A stretch of DNA of 64,000 bases, from NCBI GenBank assembly GCA_015057505.1, contig SVEG01000007.1, positions 1-64,000 of the forward strand, read 5' to 3'. Each line of letters opens with the position of its first letter. Position 1 is the stretch's first letter. The notes below the pieces were generated by a model. That model worked only from the letters and a program-made list of their open reading frames with translations, did not search any database and was not told the DNA's origin. The position numbers were made by a program, and so were the translations under genes. The DNA comes from Lachnospiraceae bacterium. GTDB lineage: Bacteria; Bacillota; Clostridia; Lachnospirales; Lachnospiraceae. Positions 16,931-24,962 of the stretch are shown here, in pieces.

Positions 16931-17635
16931 ATGATTATACAGGGATTTTCAAAAACCTCTTTATTAGATTATCCGGGACATATTGCCGCCGATGTTTTTA
17001 CCGCCGGTTGCAATTTTCGCTGTCCCTTTTGCCATAACAGCGACCTTGTTCTCACACCCACCACGGAATACTCCGAGGAAGAAATTCTCGCAGTACTTAA
17101 AAAACGCCGTGGGATTCTTGAAGGTGTCTGCATAACGGGAGGCGAACCTACTCTTCAACCGGATCTTTTAGATTTTATGCGCAAGCTTCGCGAGCTTAAT
17201 TACAAAATAAAGCTTGATACCAACGGGTACCGCCCGGAAGTACTTCGCTCGGTCCTTATGGAAGGACTTGCCGACTATGTTGCGATGGACATTAAAAACA
17301 GCCTTCCGAAATATCCCCTGACCGCCGGTATATGCGATTTTAACGCGGAAAATATTTCAGAAAGCATATCTCTTTTAATGAACTGTAATATTGATTATGA
17401 ATTCCGTACCACTGTAGTCCGTGAACTTCACACCATAGAAGATTTAACTGACATAGCCCATATGCTTAAAGGTTGTAAGCAATATTTTCTTCAAAGTTTT
17501 AAGGACTCCGGCAATGTACTTGAAGACGGTTTTTCCGCCTATACCGATGATGAAATGATTGCACTTTACAATACGATAAAACTTATCCTGCCGGTAACAC
17601 AGCTTCGCGGCATCGATATTGAAAGGAATCTGTAA
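16931..17635 (+). CDS. Radical-SAM activating protein of anaerobic ribonucleotide reductase (NrdG2 type)
   Basis: 234 residues. The start GFSKTSLLDYPGHIAADVF and the cluster motif CNFRCPFC (CxxxCxxC) at residues ~26-33 bind the 4Fe-4S cluster and SAM. GGEPTLQPD and KLDTNGYRPE are later radical-SAM motifs. The length exceeds classic NrdG and fits the NrdG2/TIGR02495-type family annotated as anaerobic NTP reductase activase. No nrdD lies next to it, so the partner is elsewhere in the genome or differs. GGAAAG precedes the ATG, and a TTGATA-17-TATATT promoter lies just upstream. It is translationally coupled to the acetyltransferase that follows. Confidence 0.88.
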   Translation: MIIQGFSKTSLLDYPGHIAADVFTAGCNFRCPFCHNSDLVLTPTTEYSEEEILAVLKKRRGILEGVCITGGEPTLQPDLLDFMRKLRELNYKIKLDTNGYRPEVLRSVLMEGLADYVAMDIKNSLPKYPLTAGICDFNAENISESISLLMNCNIDYEFRTTVVRELHTIEDLTDIAHMLKGCKQYFLQSFKDSGNVLEDGFSAYTDDEMIALYNTIKLILPVTQLRGIDIERNL

Positions 17636-18186
17636 TGGATATTTCTTATAAAACACAGCGTCTGCTTCTTAGGACACTTGACGTAACCTATTATCAACAG
17701 ATTTTACATTTTTTAAAATCAAACTGTGTGCTTTTTGAACGTTTTGAACGCGACAAGCCCAGTGATTACTATACTCCCGAATATCAGCATCAGGCTGTTG
17801 AGTATGAATACCAGCTAATCAAAAAGAAACAGCACCTAAGGCTTTTTGTCTTTTTACACTCCAATCCGGACAAAATTATAGGTACTGTTTCCTTCAGTAA
17901 TTTTAAACATTTTCCCACACGCACCTGTGAAATCGGGTACAAGTTTGACCCTGATTTTCATCATCAGGGCTACGCACTTGAAGCAGTTGAAAAGGCGCTT
18001 GATATTATATTTTCCGAATATAACATGCGACGTGTGAATGCATATATACAGCCCTCCAACACTCCGTCCCTAAATCTCGTCTCCAACCTGGGCTTTACCC
18101 GTAAGGAGCTTATACAAAATTATGCCGAGATTCAGGGGATATCTCGCGACCACTACCTGTATGTACTGGACAGTCCCTACAGATAA
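17635..18186 (+). CDS. GNAT acetyltransferase, RimJ/RimL type
   Basis: 183 residues. The GNAT motif A region reads EIGYKFDPDFHHQGYALEAV, followed by MRRVNAYIQPSNTPSLNLVSNLGF, the RimJ/RimL hallmark. It transfers acetyl from acetyl-CoA to an amine; the substrate cannot be told. Its ATG overlaps the stop of the NrdG2-like gene (TAATG), so the two are co-translated. It ends one base from the convergent gene at 18188 without a visible terminator. Confidence 0.88.
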   Translation: MDISYKTQRLLLRTLDVTYYQQILHFLKSNCVLFERFERDKPSDYYTPEYQHQAVEYEYQLIKKKQHLRLFVFLHSNPDKIIGTVSFSNFKHFPTRTCEIGYKFDPDFHHQGYALEAVEKALDIIFSEYNMRRVNAYIQPSNTPSLNLVSNLGFTRKELIQNYAEIQGISRDHYLYVLDSPYR

Positions 18187-18187
18187 T

Positions 18188-19210
18188 TTATAATAGAATT
18201 TCTTTACACCAATAACCAAAGCTGCCGTTTGCGTTTTCCGAAACCTTCGAAGGATAAAAATCCTCAAATTTAAACATCTTAGCAAGATGAGCCTCATTTT
18301 TGCAGTATGTTCCCGGAATTCCAAGAAGGCAGCTTTTACCTTTCAAATCCTTTTCGTTTTCAATCAAAAGAAGATATCTGTGCTTATAATAACTTCTAAT
18401 CAAGTAAATATTCTCGTTAATTTCTCTTTTTGCCCCGGCAATTAAATTAAGATCCTTAAGATCAATCTTCAGACACATACGATGCGGTCTATCTGTTCCC
18501 TCAAACGCAATCACCTTAGGATATCTGCTACAGAGTTCCTCCCACGGTGTTTTTTCCAAAAAATCAAGTTCTTCTTTTACAATACGCTCAAATTCTTCAC
18601 TATTTTCAAAACTATCAAACTGTTCCAGCGACTCCATAAAAGTGACAAGCATATCTTCTACACCTGTCTCAGAAACTTCTTCAACCGGAGATATAACCGC
18701 CGCTTGGACTGTTTCCGGCTCGGCAGTTGCCTGTAACTCTTCAATCACATCTTCTCCCTGCTGCAGTTCAAACTCAACAACTGCTGTTTCTGAACATATC
18801 TCTGTTTGACCCGACTCTCCTGTCCTGAATTTCTCCGGCTCAATCGCTGCGTCCGTCCAAGAAGATGCAAGTACCGCATATGGTGCATCTTCCGTCGTCA
18901 GATATATACCCTGTATTTGCGAAATCGAAAAACCCGACTGCATAATGTTTTCTGTCCCAAACTTAAACTCCGCACTTATCTTTCCCTGTAAAATTTTGCA
19001 TTCCCCGAGCTTAATTCCCCTTGTATATTCATCAATATTAAGAAGATAAATACTAAAAACCCTGCCATCCTGCGTATTAAGGCCATTTACCTGAATTTGC
19101 AGTTTTGCAAGTCCTCCTCTTGCCTCAAGCTTCCCAAATCCCACGTTCTTCTGCTTTTCATTATTTTCATATGTATGGATATACGAAACTATTCTTTTAT
19201 AATCCTGCAC
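18188..19210 (-). CDS. Hypothetical protein, possibly two-domain (343-aa class)
   Basis: About 340 residues. The N-terminal ~130 residues are beta-rich (KNVGFGKLEARGGLAKLQIQV, first part), an acidic linker rich in Glu/Val follows, and the C-terminal ~130 residues read WEELCSRYPKVIAFEGTDR and RYLLLIENEKDLKGK. I recall similar Lachnospiraceae proteins of unknown function (DUF6128-like C-terminus, uncertain). It is cytoplasmic with no catalytic motif. The GTG at 19219 lies inside a hairpin. The GTG at 19210 has AGGGAAG 8 bases before it and is preferred. It follows ksgA by 55 bases; its ribosome site is in the 3' arm of the hairpin at 19211-19252. Confidence 0.65.
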   Translation of the reverse strand: MQDYKRIVSYIHTYENNEKQKNVGFGKLEARGGLAKLQIQVNGLNTQDGRVFSIYLLNIDEYTRGIKLGECKILQGKISAEFKFGTENIMQSGFSISQIQGIYLTTEDAPYAVLASSWTDAAIEPEKFRTGESGQTEICSETAVVEFELQQGEDVIEELQATAEPETVQAAVISPVEEVSETGVEDMLVTFMESLEQFDSFENSEEFERIVKEELDFLEKTPWEELCSRYPKVIAFEGTDRPHRMCLKIDLKDLNLIAGAKREINENIYLIRSYYKHRYLLLIENEKDLKGKSCLLGIPGTYCKNEAHLAKMFKFEDFYPSKVSENANGSFGYWCKEILL

Positions 19211-19252
19211 AAAAAACACTTCCCTTTTTGACTAATATATTCGGGAAGTGTT
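19211..19252 (-). terminator. Terminator-like hairpin between ksgA and next gene, covering its ribosome site
   Basis: On the minus strand, AACACTTCCC (19252-19243), an 18-base loop, and GGGAAGTGTT (19224-19215) pair perfectly and are followed by UUUU, then the GTG start at 19210. The 3' arm contains the AGGGAAG ribosome site. It can act as the ksgA terminator or as a switch of translation. Confidence 0.65.
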
Positions 19253-19264
19253 AATAATATTACA

Positions 19265-20131
19265 TCATTTAATTTTAGAAAATTGATTACTGAGTATCGC
19301 AAACTCTTCAAGCGTAAGGCTCTCGCCTCTGATTGTAGGCGACCAGCCAAGCACCTCTATAACGCCTGATATCTGTTCCTTGCCAAAGTTTACCTCGGGT
19401 GAATTGCTGAGTCCGTTAACAAGTGTCTTGCGACGCTGGTTAAAAGATGCTCTTATAAGCTTAAACATAAGTGCTTCATCATCGACCTGAACCGGTGGCT
19501 CCTGATATCTTGTAAGGCGAATAACCGCTGAACCGACATTAGGCCTCGGAATAAAACAATTCGGCGGAACATTGGCAACAATCTCGGGCTTTGCATAAAA
19601 CTGTACCGCAAGCGAAAGCGCACCATAATCCTTTGTTCCCGGACCAACCTGCATACGGTCCGCAACCTCTTTTTGCACCATTACCGTTATACTCTCAATC
19701 GGGACATGACTCTCAAAAAGTCCCATTATAATCGGTGTAGTTATATAATACGGAAGATTGGCCACAACCTTAATCGGTCTGCCTCCGTTAAAATCTTTAG
19801 CAATTTTATTAATATCAACCTTAAGGATGTCCTCATTGATAATCGTTATATTATCATAATCCTTAAGCGTCTCCCCAAGAATCGGTATCAAATTCTTATC
19901 AATCTCCACGGCCACAACCTTGCCCGCATTCTCCGCAAGATGCTGCGTAAGACTTCCGATACCCGGACCTATCTCGAGCACCATATCGTCCTTTGTAAGA
20001 CCCGCCGAGCGGATAATCTTGTCCACCACATGCGTGTCTATAAGGAAGTTCTGCCCGAACTTCTTTTGAAACATAAAATTATATTTTTGAATGACCGCAA
20101 TCGTGTCCTGCGGATTTGTTAAATTAGCCAT
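19265..20131 (-). CDS. ksgA: 16S rRNA dimethyltransferase KsgA/RsmA
   Basis: 288 residues. SAM-binding motif I is LEIGPGIGSLTQHLAE, motif II VVAVEID, and the catalytic NLPYYITTPI motif IV is present, as is the start KKFGQNFLID. It dimethylates A1518 and A1519 of 16S rRNA late in 30S assembly. The length is standard. Upstream of it lies the inverted-repeat region 20188-20424, shared with the divergent acyltransferase gene. Confidence 0.96.
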   Translation of the reverse strand: MANLTNPQDTIAVIQKYNFMFQKKFGQNFLIDTHVVDKIIRSAGLTKDDMVLEIGPGIGSLTQHLAENAGKVVAVEIDKNLIPILGETLKDYDNITIINEDILKVDINKIAKDFNGGRPIKVVANLPYYITTPIIMGLFESHVPIESITVMVQKEVADRMQVGPGTKDYGALSLAVQFYAKPEIVANVPPNCFIPRPNVGSAVIRLTRYQEPPVQVDDEALMFKLIRASFNQRRKTLVNGLSNSPEVNFGKEQISGVIEVLGWSPTIRGESLTLEEFAILSNQFSKIK

Positions 20132-20187
20132 ATATCCTCTTCCTGAAACTCAAATGTCGATTCGCGCCGCTTGTTTTTCTTTTTTGC

Positions 20188-20424
20188 GGGAAACTTCGTT
20201 TCCAAAAGCGTTTGCAGTGCAAACACTTTTACATGCACTGTTCATATTTTACCATAGACATCAATTTAATGTCGATAGTTTTTTGCACAAACCGGAATTA
20301 TCAGTAATTACCGTATTTTTATCCTTGCAAAAAAGTTTGCCGGATGTTATGCTTTTTATGTATGCGCTAATTATTATTAAAAGTGTTTGCGTAGTAGCAA
20401 ACTCTTTTGGAAACAAAGTTTCCC
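20188..20424. repeat. Inverted repeat element in the ksgA/acyltransferase divergent region
   Basis: The left arm (20188-20231) and right arm (20378-20424) are reverse complements with few changes. Both run GGGAAACTT-GTTTCC-AAAAG-GTTTGC-GCAAACACTTTTA. Each arm also contains two small palindromes, GGAAAC-N3-GTTTCC and GTTTGC-N3/6-GCAAAC. The ~146 bases between the arms have no gene that I can support. It may be a MITE-like element or a paired operator; no transposase is near. Confidence 0.6.
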
Positions 20425-20442
20425 TATATTTGGAGAAGTGTC

Positions 20443-21699
20443 ATGAAAAAATCAACCACTATTATAAGAAAGAAATATCCACTGGACAGCTCGGCAAGCA
20501 TACATCTTGCCTCTCTTAAAAAAGAATACTCCAATACTTTCAGATTTTCGGCTACATTAAGCGAGGCTGTTAACCCGGATATTCTTCAGAAAGCATTTGA
20601 TAATATCGCCGGAAGATTCCCGACCATTGTTGCCGGAATTAAATCCGGTTTCTTCAATTACTATATAACACCCGTTGACAAAGCTCCCTCAGTTAAGCAA
20701 GATGAAGCCTGCCTTAAGACTATGACACGCAAGGAAATCCGCGAATGTGCGATTCAGGTTCTCTATAGTGAAAAAGAAATTGCAGTTGAAACATTTCATG
20801 CTTTAACCGACGGTAACGGCGGAACAATCTTTTTAAGTACATTGGTTGCAGAATATATATCGCTCTGTCATGGTGTTACAGTTGAATATTCCGACAAGAT
20901 TTTTGATCCCAAAGAGCCTGTCAAAGAATGTGAATTGGTTGACGACTATATTTCATATTCGGGTTCTTCCAAAAATGAAACGGACAAACAAACAGTTTAT
21001 CAGATTCCCGGTGATGCTGAACCTGAAAGTAAAAATACTATTATTTCAAAGACTTATAAGATACAGGATTTACTTGATACTGCCCGCAGTTACGGTGTTT
21101 CACTCACAACATTTTTGACCGCGGTTATGGCTGATTCCATATTGCAGCTTCAGAAAAAACGTCCTTCCCAAAAGAAAAATACAGTCAAGATTCTTGTATC
21201 TGCAAACTTAAGAAAGAAGTTTGAGAGCAGTACTTTATATAATTTTTCCTTATATGCGCTTCCGCATATTGTACCTCGTGAGAAAGATTATCATTTCAAA
21301 GAAATATTGCAGCATTTTGCAACACAGCTAAAAAAACAGCTGTCTGCCGAATATTTGCAGAACACTTTTACAATGAACACAAAATACATGAACTGGTGGC
21401 TTTTTAAGATTTTACCCTTGCCGGTAAAGCATGCCATCCTCAAATTCGTATATCACCGCTACGGTGAGCGTAATTCATGTATAAGCGTCTCCAATCTCGG
21501 CGAAGTTTCCTTCCCGAAGGAGATTAAACCATATATTGACAAGATTTCGTGTATTTTAACACCCAGACGTAATGCACCCTATAATTGCGGGCTTATCTCT
21601 TATAACGGACGTCTGCACATCAATATTTCCCGTAAGGGCAAGGGATGCGGTCTTGAAGAAATCTTTTACAACAAACTTGAAGCATTAATGGCAATATAA
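20443..21699 (+). CDS. HxxxDG acyltransferase-like protein (alcohol acetyltransferase/condensation superfamily)
   Basis: About 418 residues. HALTDGNGG is the HxxxDG active-site motif of the CoA-dependent acyltransferase (condensation-domain) superfamily. Further conserved-looking blocks are VSANLRKKFESSTLYNF and SNLGEV near the C-terminus, typical of alcohol acetyltransferase-like proteins. It probably moves an acyl group from CoA to an alcohol or amine; the substrate is unknown. TGGAGAAG lies 5 bases before the ATG at 20443, whereas the upstream ATG (20407) lies in the inverted repeat. It is monocistronic with a strong terminator. Confidence 0.75.
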   Translation: MKKSTTIIRKKYPLDSSASIHLASLKKEYSNTFRFSATLSEAVNPDILQKAFDNIAGRFPTIVAGIKSGFFNYYITPVDKAPSVKQDEACLKTMTRKEIRECAIQVLYSEKEIAVETFHALTDGNGGTIFLSTLVAEYISLCHGVTVEYSDKIFDPKEPVKECELVDDYISYSGSSKNETDKQTVYQIPGDAEPESKNTIISKTYKIQDLLDTARSYGVSLTTFLTAVMADSILQLQKKRPSQKKNTVKILVSANLRKKFESSTLYNFSLYALPHIVPREKDYHFKEILQHFATQLKKQLSAEYLQNTFTMNTKYMNWWLFKILPLPVKHAILKFVYHRYGERNSCISVSNLGEVSFPKEIKPYIDKISCILTPRRNAPYNCGLISYNGRLHINISRKGKGCGLEEIFYNKLEALMAI

Positions 21700-21703
21700 A
21701 ACA

Positions 21704-21739
21704 AAAAGTTGGTTATATTTGATATAACCAACTTTTTTA
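21704..21739. terminator. Bidirectional terminator, acyltransferase/tatD
   Basis: AAAAAGTTGGTTATAT and ATATAACCAACTTTTT pair perfectly around a 3-base loop, with A and T runs on both flanks. It sits between the convergent acyltransferase (+) and tatD (-) genes. Confidence 0.9.
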
Positions 21740-21741
21740 TG

Positions 21742-22512
21742 TTAGGCATTAAGCCTATATACTTTAAGTGCGTTTTCGAAAGTTACTCTCTCGACTTCTT
21801 CTCGGCTGATTCCTTTAAGCGTTGCTATGGCGTCTGCCACATAGGACAGGTTAAGCGATGAATTACGTTTGCCTCTGTTGGGCTCGGGCGAAAGATACGG
21901 GCAATCTGTCTCCAGAACGATTTTCTCAAGCGGGATATATTCAACTGCTTCCTTAAGCTTCTTGGAATTCTTAAAGGTAACGACCCCGCCGATTCCGAAA
22001 TAAAAATCCATCTCAAGAAATCTCTGCGCCATCTCCTTAGTGTAAGAATAACAATGCACTATTCCGCCTATCTCCTCTGCCTTGTGCTCGCGCATAATCT
22101 CGTAAGTATCGTTAGCCGCATCTCTGCTGTGAATGATTACAGGCTTCTTAACTTCCCTTGCAACTTCAAGCTGCTTTATAAACCACTTTTTCTGGATGTC
22201 GCGCTCCGGCTCATCCCAATAATAGTCAAGTCCGATTTCACCGACCGCAACAATCTTAGGAAGCACCGCCACAGACTTAATCCACGCAAGCTTTTCTTCG
22301 TCAAGCTCCGCGCTGTCACTCGGATGCACTCCAACCGCACCGTAAATAAACGGGTACTGCTCAGTAAGTTTTATCGTGTTACGGGTCGTTGCGATATTGG
22401 CGCCGACATTTACTATATGCGAGATGCCGTTCTCCTTCATCGAAGCAAGAAGTTCATCACGGTCGCTGTCAAAAGCGTCATCATCATAATGTGCATGTGT
22501 GTCGAAAATCAT
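21742..22512 (-). CDS. tatD: TatD-family metal-dependent DNase
   Basis: 256 residues. The N-terminal metal motif is FDTHAHYDDDAF, followed by GAVGVHPSD, GEIGLDYYWDEPE, KKPVIIHSRDA and LETDCPYLSPEP, the ordered TatD signatures. It is a TIM-barrel two-metal hydrolase with 3'-5' exonuclease activity toward DNA. It overlaps the stop of metG by one base and is carried on the T-box-controlled transcript, a common Firmicutes arrangement. Confidence 0.95.
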   Translation of the reverse strand: MIFDTHAHYDDDAFDSDRDELLASMKENGISHIVNVGANIATTRNTIKLTEQYPFIYGAVGVHPSDSAELDEEKLAWIKSVAVLPKIVAVGEIGLDYYWDEPERDIQKKWFIKQLEVAREVKKPVIIHSRDAANDTYEIMREHKAEEIGGIVHCYSYTKEMAQRFLEMDFYFGIGGVVTFKNSKKLKEAVEYIPLEKIVLETDCPYLSPEPNRGKRNSSLNLSYVADAIATLKGISREEVERVTFENALKVYRLNA

Positions 22513-24464
22513 TACGCAATCTCCGCTCCATTAGGCATATCCTTTTCAGGCGTCATAAGCGCAAGCTCTCCGTTCTCGTTCTCCGCGCAAAGAAGCATTC
22601 CTTCTGAAAGAACTCCGGCAAGTGTTGCGGGTTTTAAGTTTACAAGAACCATAACTTTCTTGCCTACCATTTCTTCTGCTGTGTAATGTCCCTTGATTCC
22701 TGAAACAATCTGCTTTACACTGCTTCCGATTTTAACCTGTGAACAAAGAAGCTTCTTGGATTTCTTAACTTCTTCGCAAGCGATGATTTCACCAACCTGG
22801 AACTGAAGCTTTGCAAAATCATCATATGAAATCTCGGGCTTTGCTTCGATATCGATACCCGGCTCTTCTTCCTTTACAGGTTCTGCAGCTGCAGCCTTCT
22901 TCTCTTCTACCTTTGCAAGAACTTCCGCAACGTCAAGACGCGCGAACAAAATCTCAGGTGTGTCGGTAACCTTTGTTCCTGATACATATTTACCAAACTC
23001 GGCAAGGTCATCAAAGTCTCTTACCTGTGCATTTAACTGTGCAAAAATCTTCTCTGCTGTTGCAGGCATAAATGGTGCCAAAAGGTTTGCGCCGATGCAG
23101 ATACCTTCAACAAGATTATATAAAACTGTAGCAAGTCTTCCCTGCTTAGCCTCGTCCTTTGCGAGTGCCCAAGGCATTGTCTCGTCAATATATTTGTTGC
23201 AACGCTTGAAGAGGTTGAAAATCTCTGTGATTGCATCTGCAACACGAAGCTTCTCCATCTTCTCCTCAACCTTTGCTTTTGTTCCCGTAATTACAGATAC
23301 GAAGTCTGCGTCAACATCATCTGTTACATTTTCATTCTTAACCACGCCGCCAAAATACTTGTTAGACATGGAGATTGTTCTGTTAACAAGGTTACCGAGT
23401 GTATTGGCAAGGTCTGAGTTAACACGCTCTGTCACAAGCTCCCATGTAATAACACCGTCGTTGTCAAACGGCATCTCGTGAAGCACGAAATATCTTACGG
23501 CATCCACTCCGAACAAATCAACAAGATCGTCTGCATAAATTACGTTACCCTTTGACTTACTCATTTTGCCGTCTCCCTGCAATAACCACGGATGTCCGAA
23601 TACCTGCTTAGGAAGCGGTAAATCAAGTGCCATAAGCATAATCGGCCAATAAATAGTATGGAAACGTAAAATATCTTTACCGATAAGGTGCAAATCTGCA
23701 GGCCAGAACTGACCAAACAAATCACCGTGATTACCGTCACAGTCATAATCAAGACCTGTGATATAGTTGCTTAACGCATCAATCCAAACATAAACAACAT
23801 GTCTGTCATCAAAATCTACCGGAATACCCCATTTGAAGGATGTTCTGGATACACACAAATCCTGAAGACCCGGAAGAAGGAAATTGTTCATCATCTCGTT
23901 CTTTCTCGACTCCGGCTGAATAAACTCAGGATTCGCGTTGATATGGTCGATAAGTCTCTGTGTGTATTTGCTGAGCTTTAAGAAGTAAGCCTCTTCCTTA
24001 GCACTCGTAACTTCTCTTCCGCAATCAGGGCATTTACCGTCTACAAGCTGTGAAGAAGTAAAGAAGGACTCACAAGGTGTACAGTAAAGACCCTCGTACT
24101 CTCCTTTATAAATATCGCCCTGCTCGTATAATCTCTTGAAAATCTTCTGAATCTGCTTCTCATGGTAATCATCAGTTGTTCTGATAAACTTATCATATGA
24201 AGTATTCATCAAATCCCAGATATCCTTAATCTGGCCTGCAACACCATCAACAAATTCCTTAGGTGTAATGCCTGCTTCCTGTGCCTTAAGCTCAATTTTC
24301 TGACCATGCTCGTCTGTTCCTGTCTGGAAACGTACGTTGTAGCCCTGCTGTCTCTTGTAGCGTGCAATACTGTCTGCAAGTACGATTTCGTAAGTATTGC
24401 CGATGTGCGGCTTGCCCGATGTGTAGGCAATCGCTGTAGTCATGTAGTAATTTCCTCTGTTCAT
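22512..24464 (-). CDS. metG: Methionyl-tRNA synthetase with C-terminal tRNA-binding domain
   Basis: 650 residues. The HIGH-type motif is KPHIGNTYE, the zinc knuckle has CTPC and CPDC, and the KMSKS loop is GKMSKSKGN. An anticodon-binding helical domain follows. The C-terminal OB-fold begins YDDFAKLQFQVGEI, the EMAP/ARC1-like tRNA-binding part found in dimeric enzymes. It charges tRNA-Met. It is controlled by the T-box leader just upstream and co-transcribed with tatD. Confidence 0.97.
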   Translation of the reverse strand: MNRGNYYMTTAIAYTSGKPHIGNTYEIVLADSIARYKRQQGYNVRFQTGTDEHGQKIELKAQEAGITPKEFVDGVAGQIKDIWDLMNTSYDKFIRTTDDYHEKQIQKIFKRLYEQGDIYKGEYEGLYCTPCESFFTSSQLVDGKCPDCGREVTSAKEEAYFLKLSKYTQRLIDHINANPEFIQPESRKNEMMNNFLLPGLQDLCVSRTSFKWGIPVDFDDRHVVYVWIDALSNYITGLDYDCDGNHGDLFGQFWPADLHLIGKDILRFHTIYWPIMLMALDLPLPKQVFGHPWLLQGDGKMSKSKGNVIYADDLVDLFGVDAVRYFVLHEMPFDNDGVITWELVTERVNSDLANTLGNLVNRTISMSNKYFGGVVKNENVTDDVDADFVSVITGTKAKVEEKMEKLRVADAITEIFNLFKRCNKYIDETMPWALAKDEAKQGRLATVLYNLVEGICIGANLLAPFMPATAEKIFAQLNAQVRDFDDLAEFGKYVSGTKVTDTPEILFARLDVAEVLAKVEEKKAAAAEPVKEEEPGIDIEAKPEISYDDFAKLQFQVGEIIACEEVKKSKKLLCSQVKIGSSVKQIVSGIKGHYTAEEMVGKKVMVLVNLKPATLAGVLSEGMLLCAENENGELALMTPEKDMPNGAEIA

Positions 24465-24519
24465 GTTATCTCCGTCCTTTCTACTAAATGCATATCCGTT
24501 TCGCTTGGCTTACTTTTTG

Positions 24520-24799
24520 CAATAAAAAATACCCGCCATAAGAACTATTCTTAAAGACGAGTATATCCCGTGGTACCACTTTAATTCGCTTATGCTTCGC
24601 AACACAAGCCTTAGCAACTGTCCATCAACAGTCTCCGCTGTAACGGGCGAACCCGGCATGACCTAAAAGTAAAAACTCCTCAGCCACTCTGCTCCAAGAC
24701 CATCTTCCGCATTCTCATAAGCTGCTTCCTTCCACCCTGTAAAGCTCTCTGTAAGCCAATCCTATGCGTACTCTTCTTTTCAATGCATTTCAAATATAT
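24520..24799 (-). promoter_or_regulatory. T-box riboswitch of metG-tatD
   Basis: On the minus strand the leader contains the antiterminator core AAAGTGGTACCACGGG (T-box, 24569-24584). It is followed by a terminator hairpin (arms 24529-24544 and 24548-24564) with a U-run at 24524-24529. The 5' part has stem I features (AGAGAGC, GGTGGAAGGAAGCAGC). AUG triplets in GAAGATGGTC or GAATGCGG are candidate methionine specifiers. Uncharged tRNA-Met would pair with the specifier and with the T-box UGGN bulge, allowing read-through into metG when charging is low. Confidence 0.92.
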
Positions 24800-24805
24800 A
24801 TGCTT

Positions 24806-24834
24806 AGTGTAATTATTTTTCCCCGGTTTGTCAA
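24806..24834 (-). promoter_or_regulatory. Promoter of metG T-box transcript
   Basis: Perfect TTGACA (24829-24834), a 17-base spacer and TACACT (24806-24811). The start of the leader RNA would be near 24799. Confidence 0.75.
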
Positions 24835-24883
24835 GTTTATATTGCCTTAATGTTAACTTTTTGAAAAAAATGCAAAAAAATAC

Positions 24884-24912
24884 TTGTGCATATAAAAATT
24901 TTGTTTTAAAAT
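24884..24912 (+). promoter_or_regulatory. Promoter of gdhA
   Basis: TTGTGC (24884-24889), a 17-base spacer and TAAAAT (24907-24912), embedded in very AT-rich sequence that could act as an UP-like element. It is divergent from the metG promoter. Confidence 0.6.
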
Positions 24913-24962
24913 AAAAAACGCTTAATATTAGGAAAATATTTATTTTCGAAGGAGGATTCATA

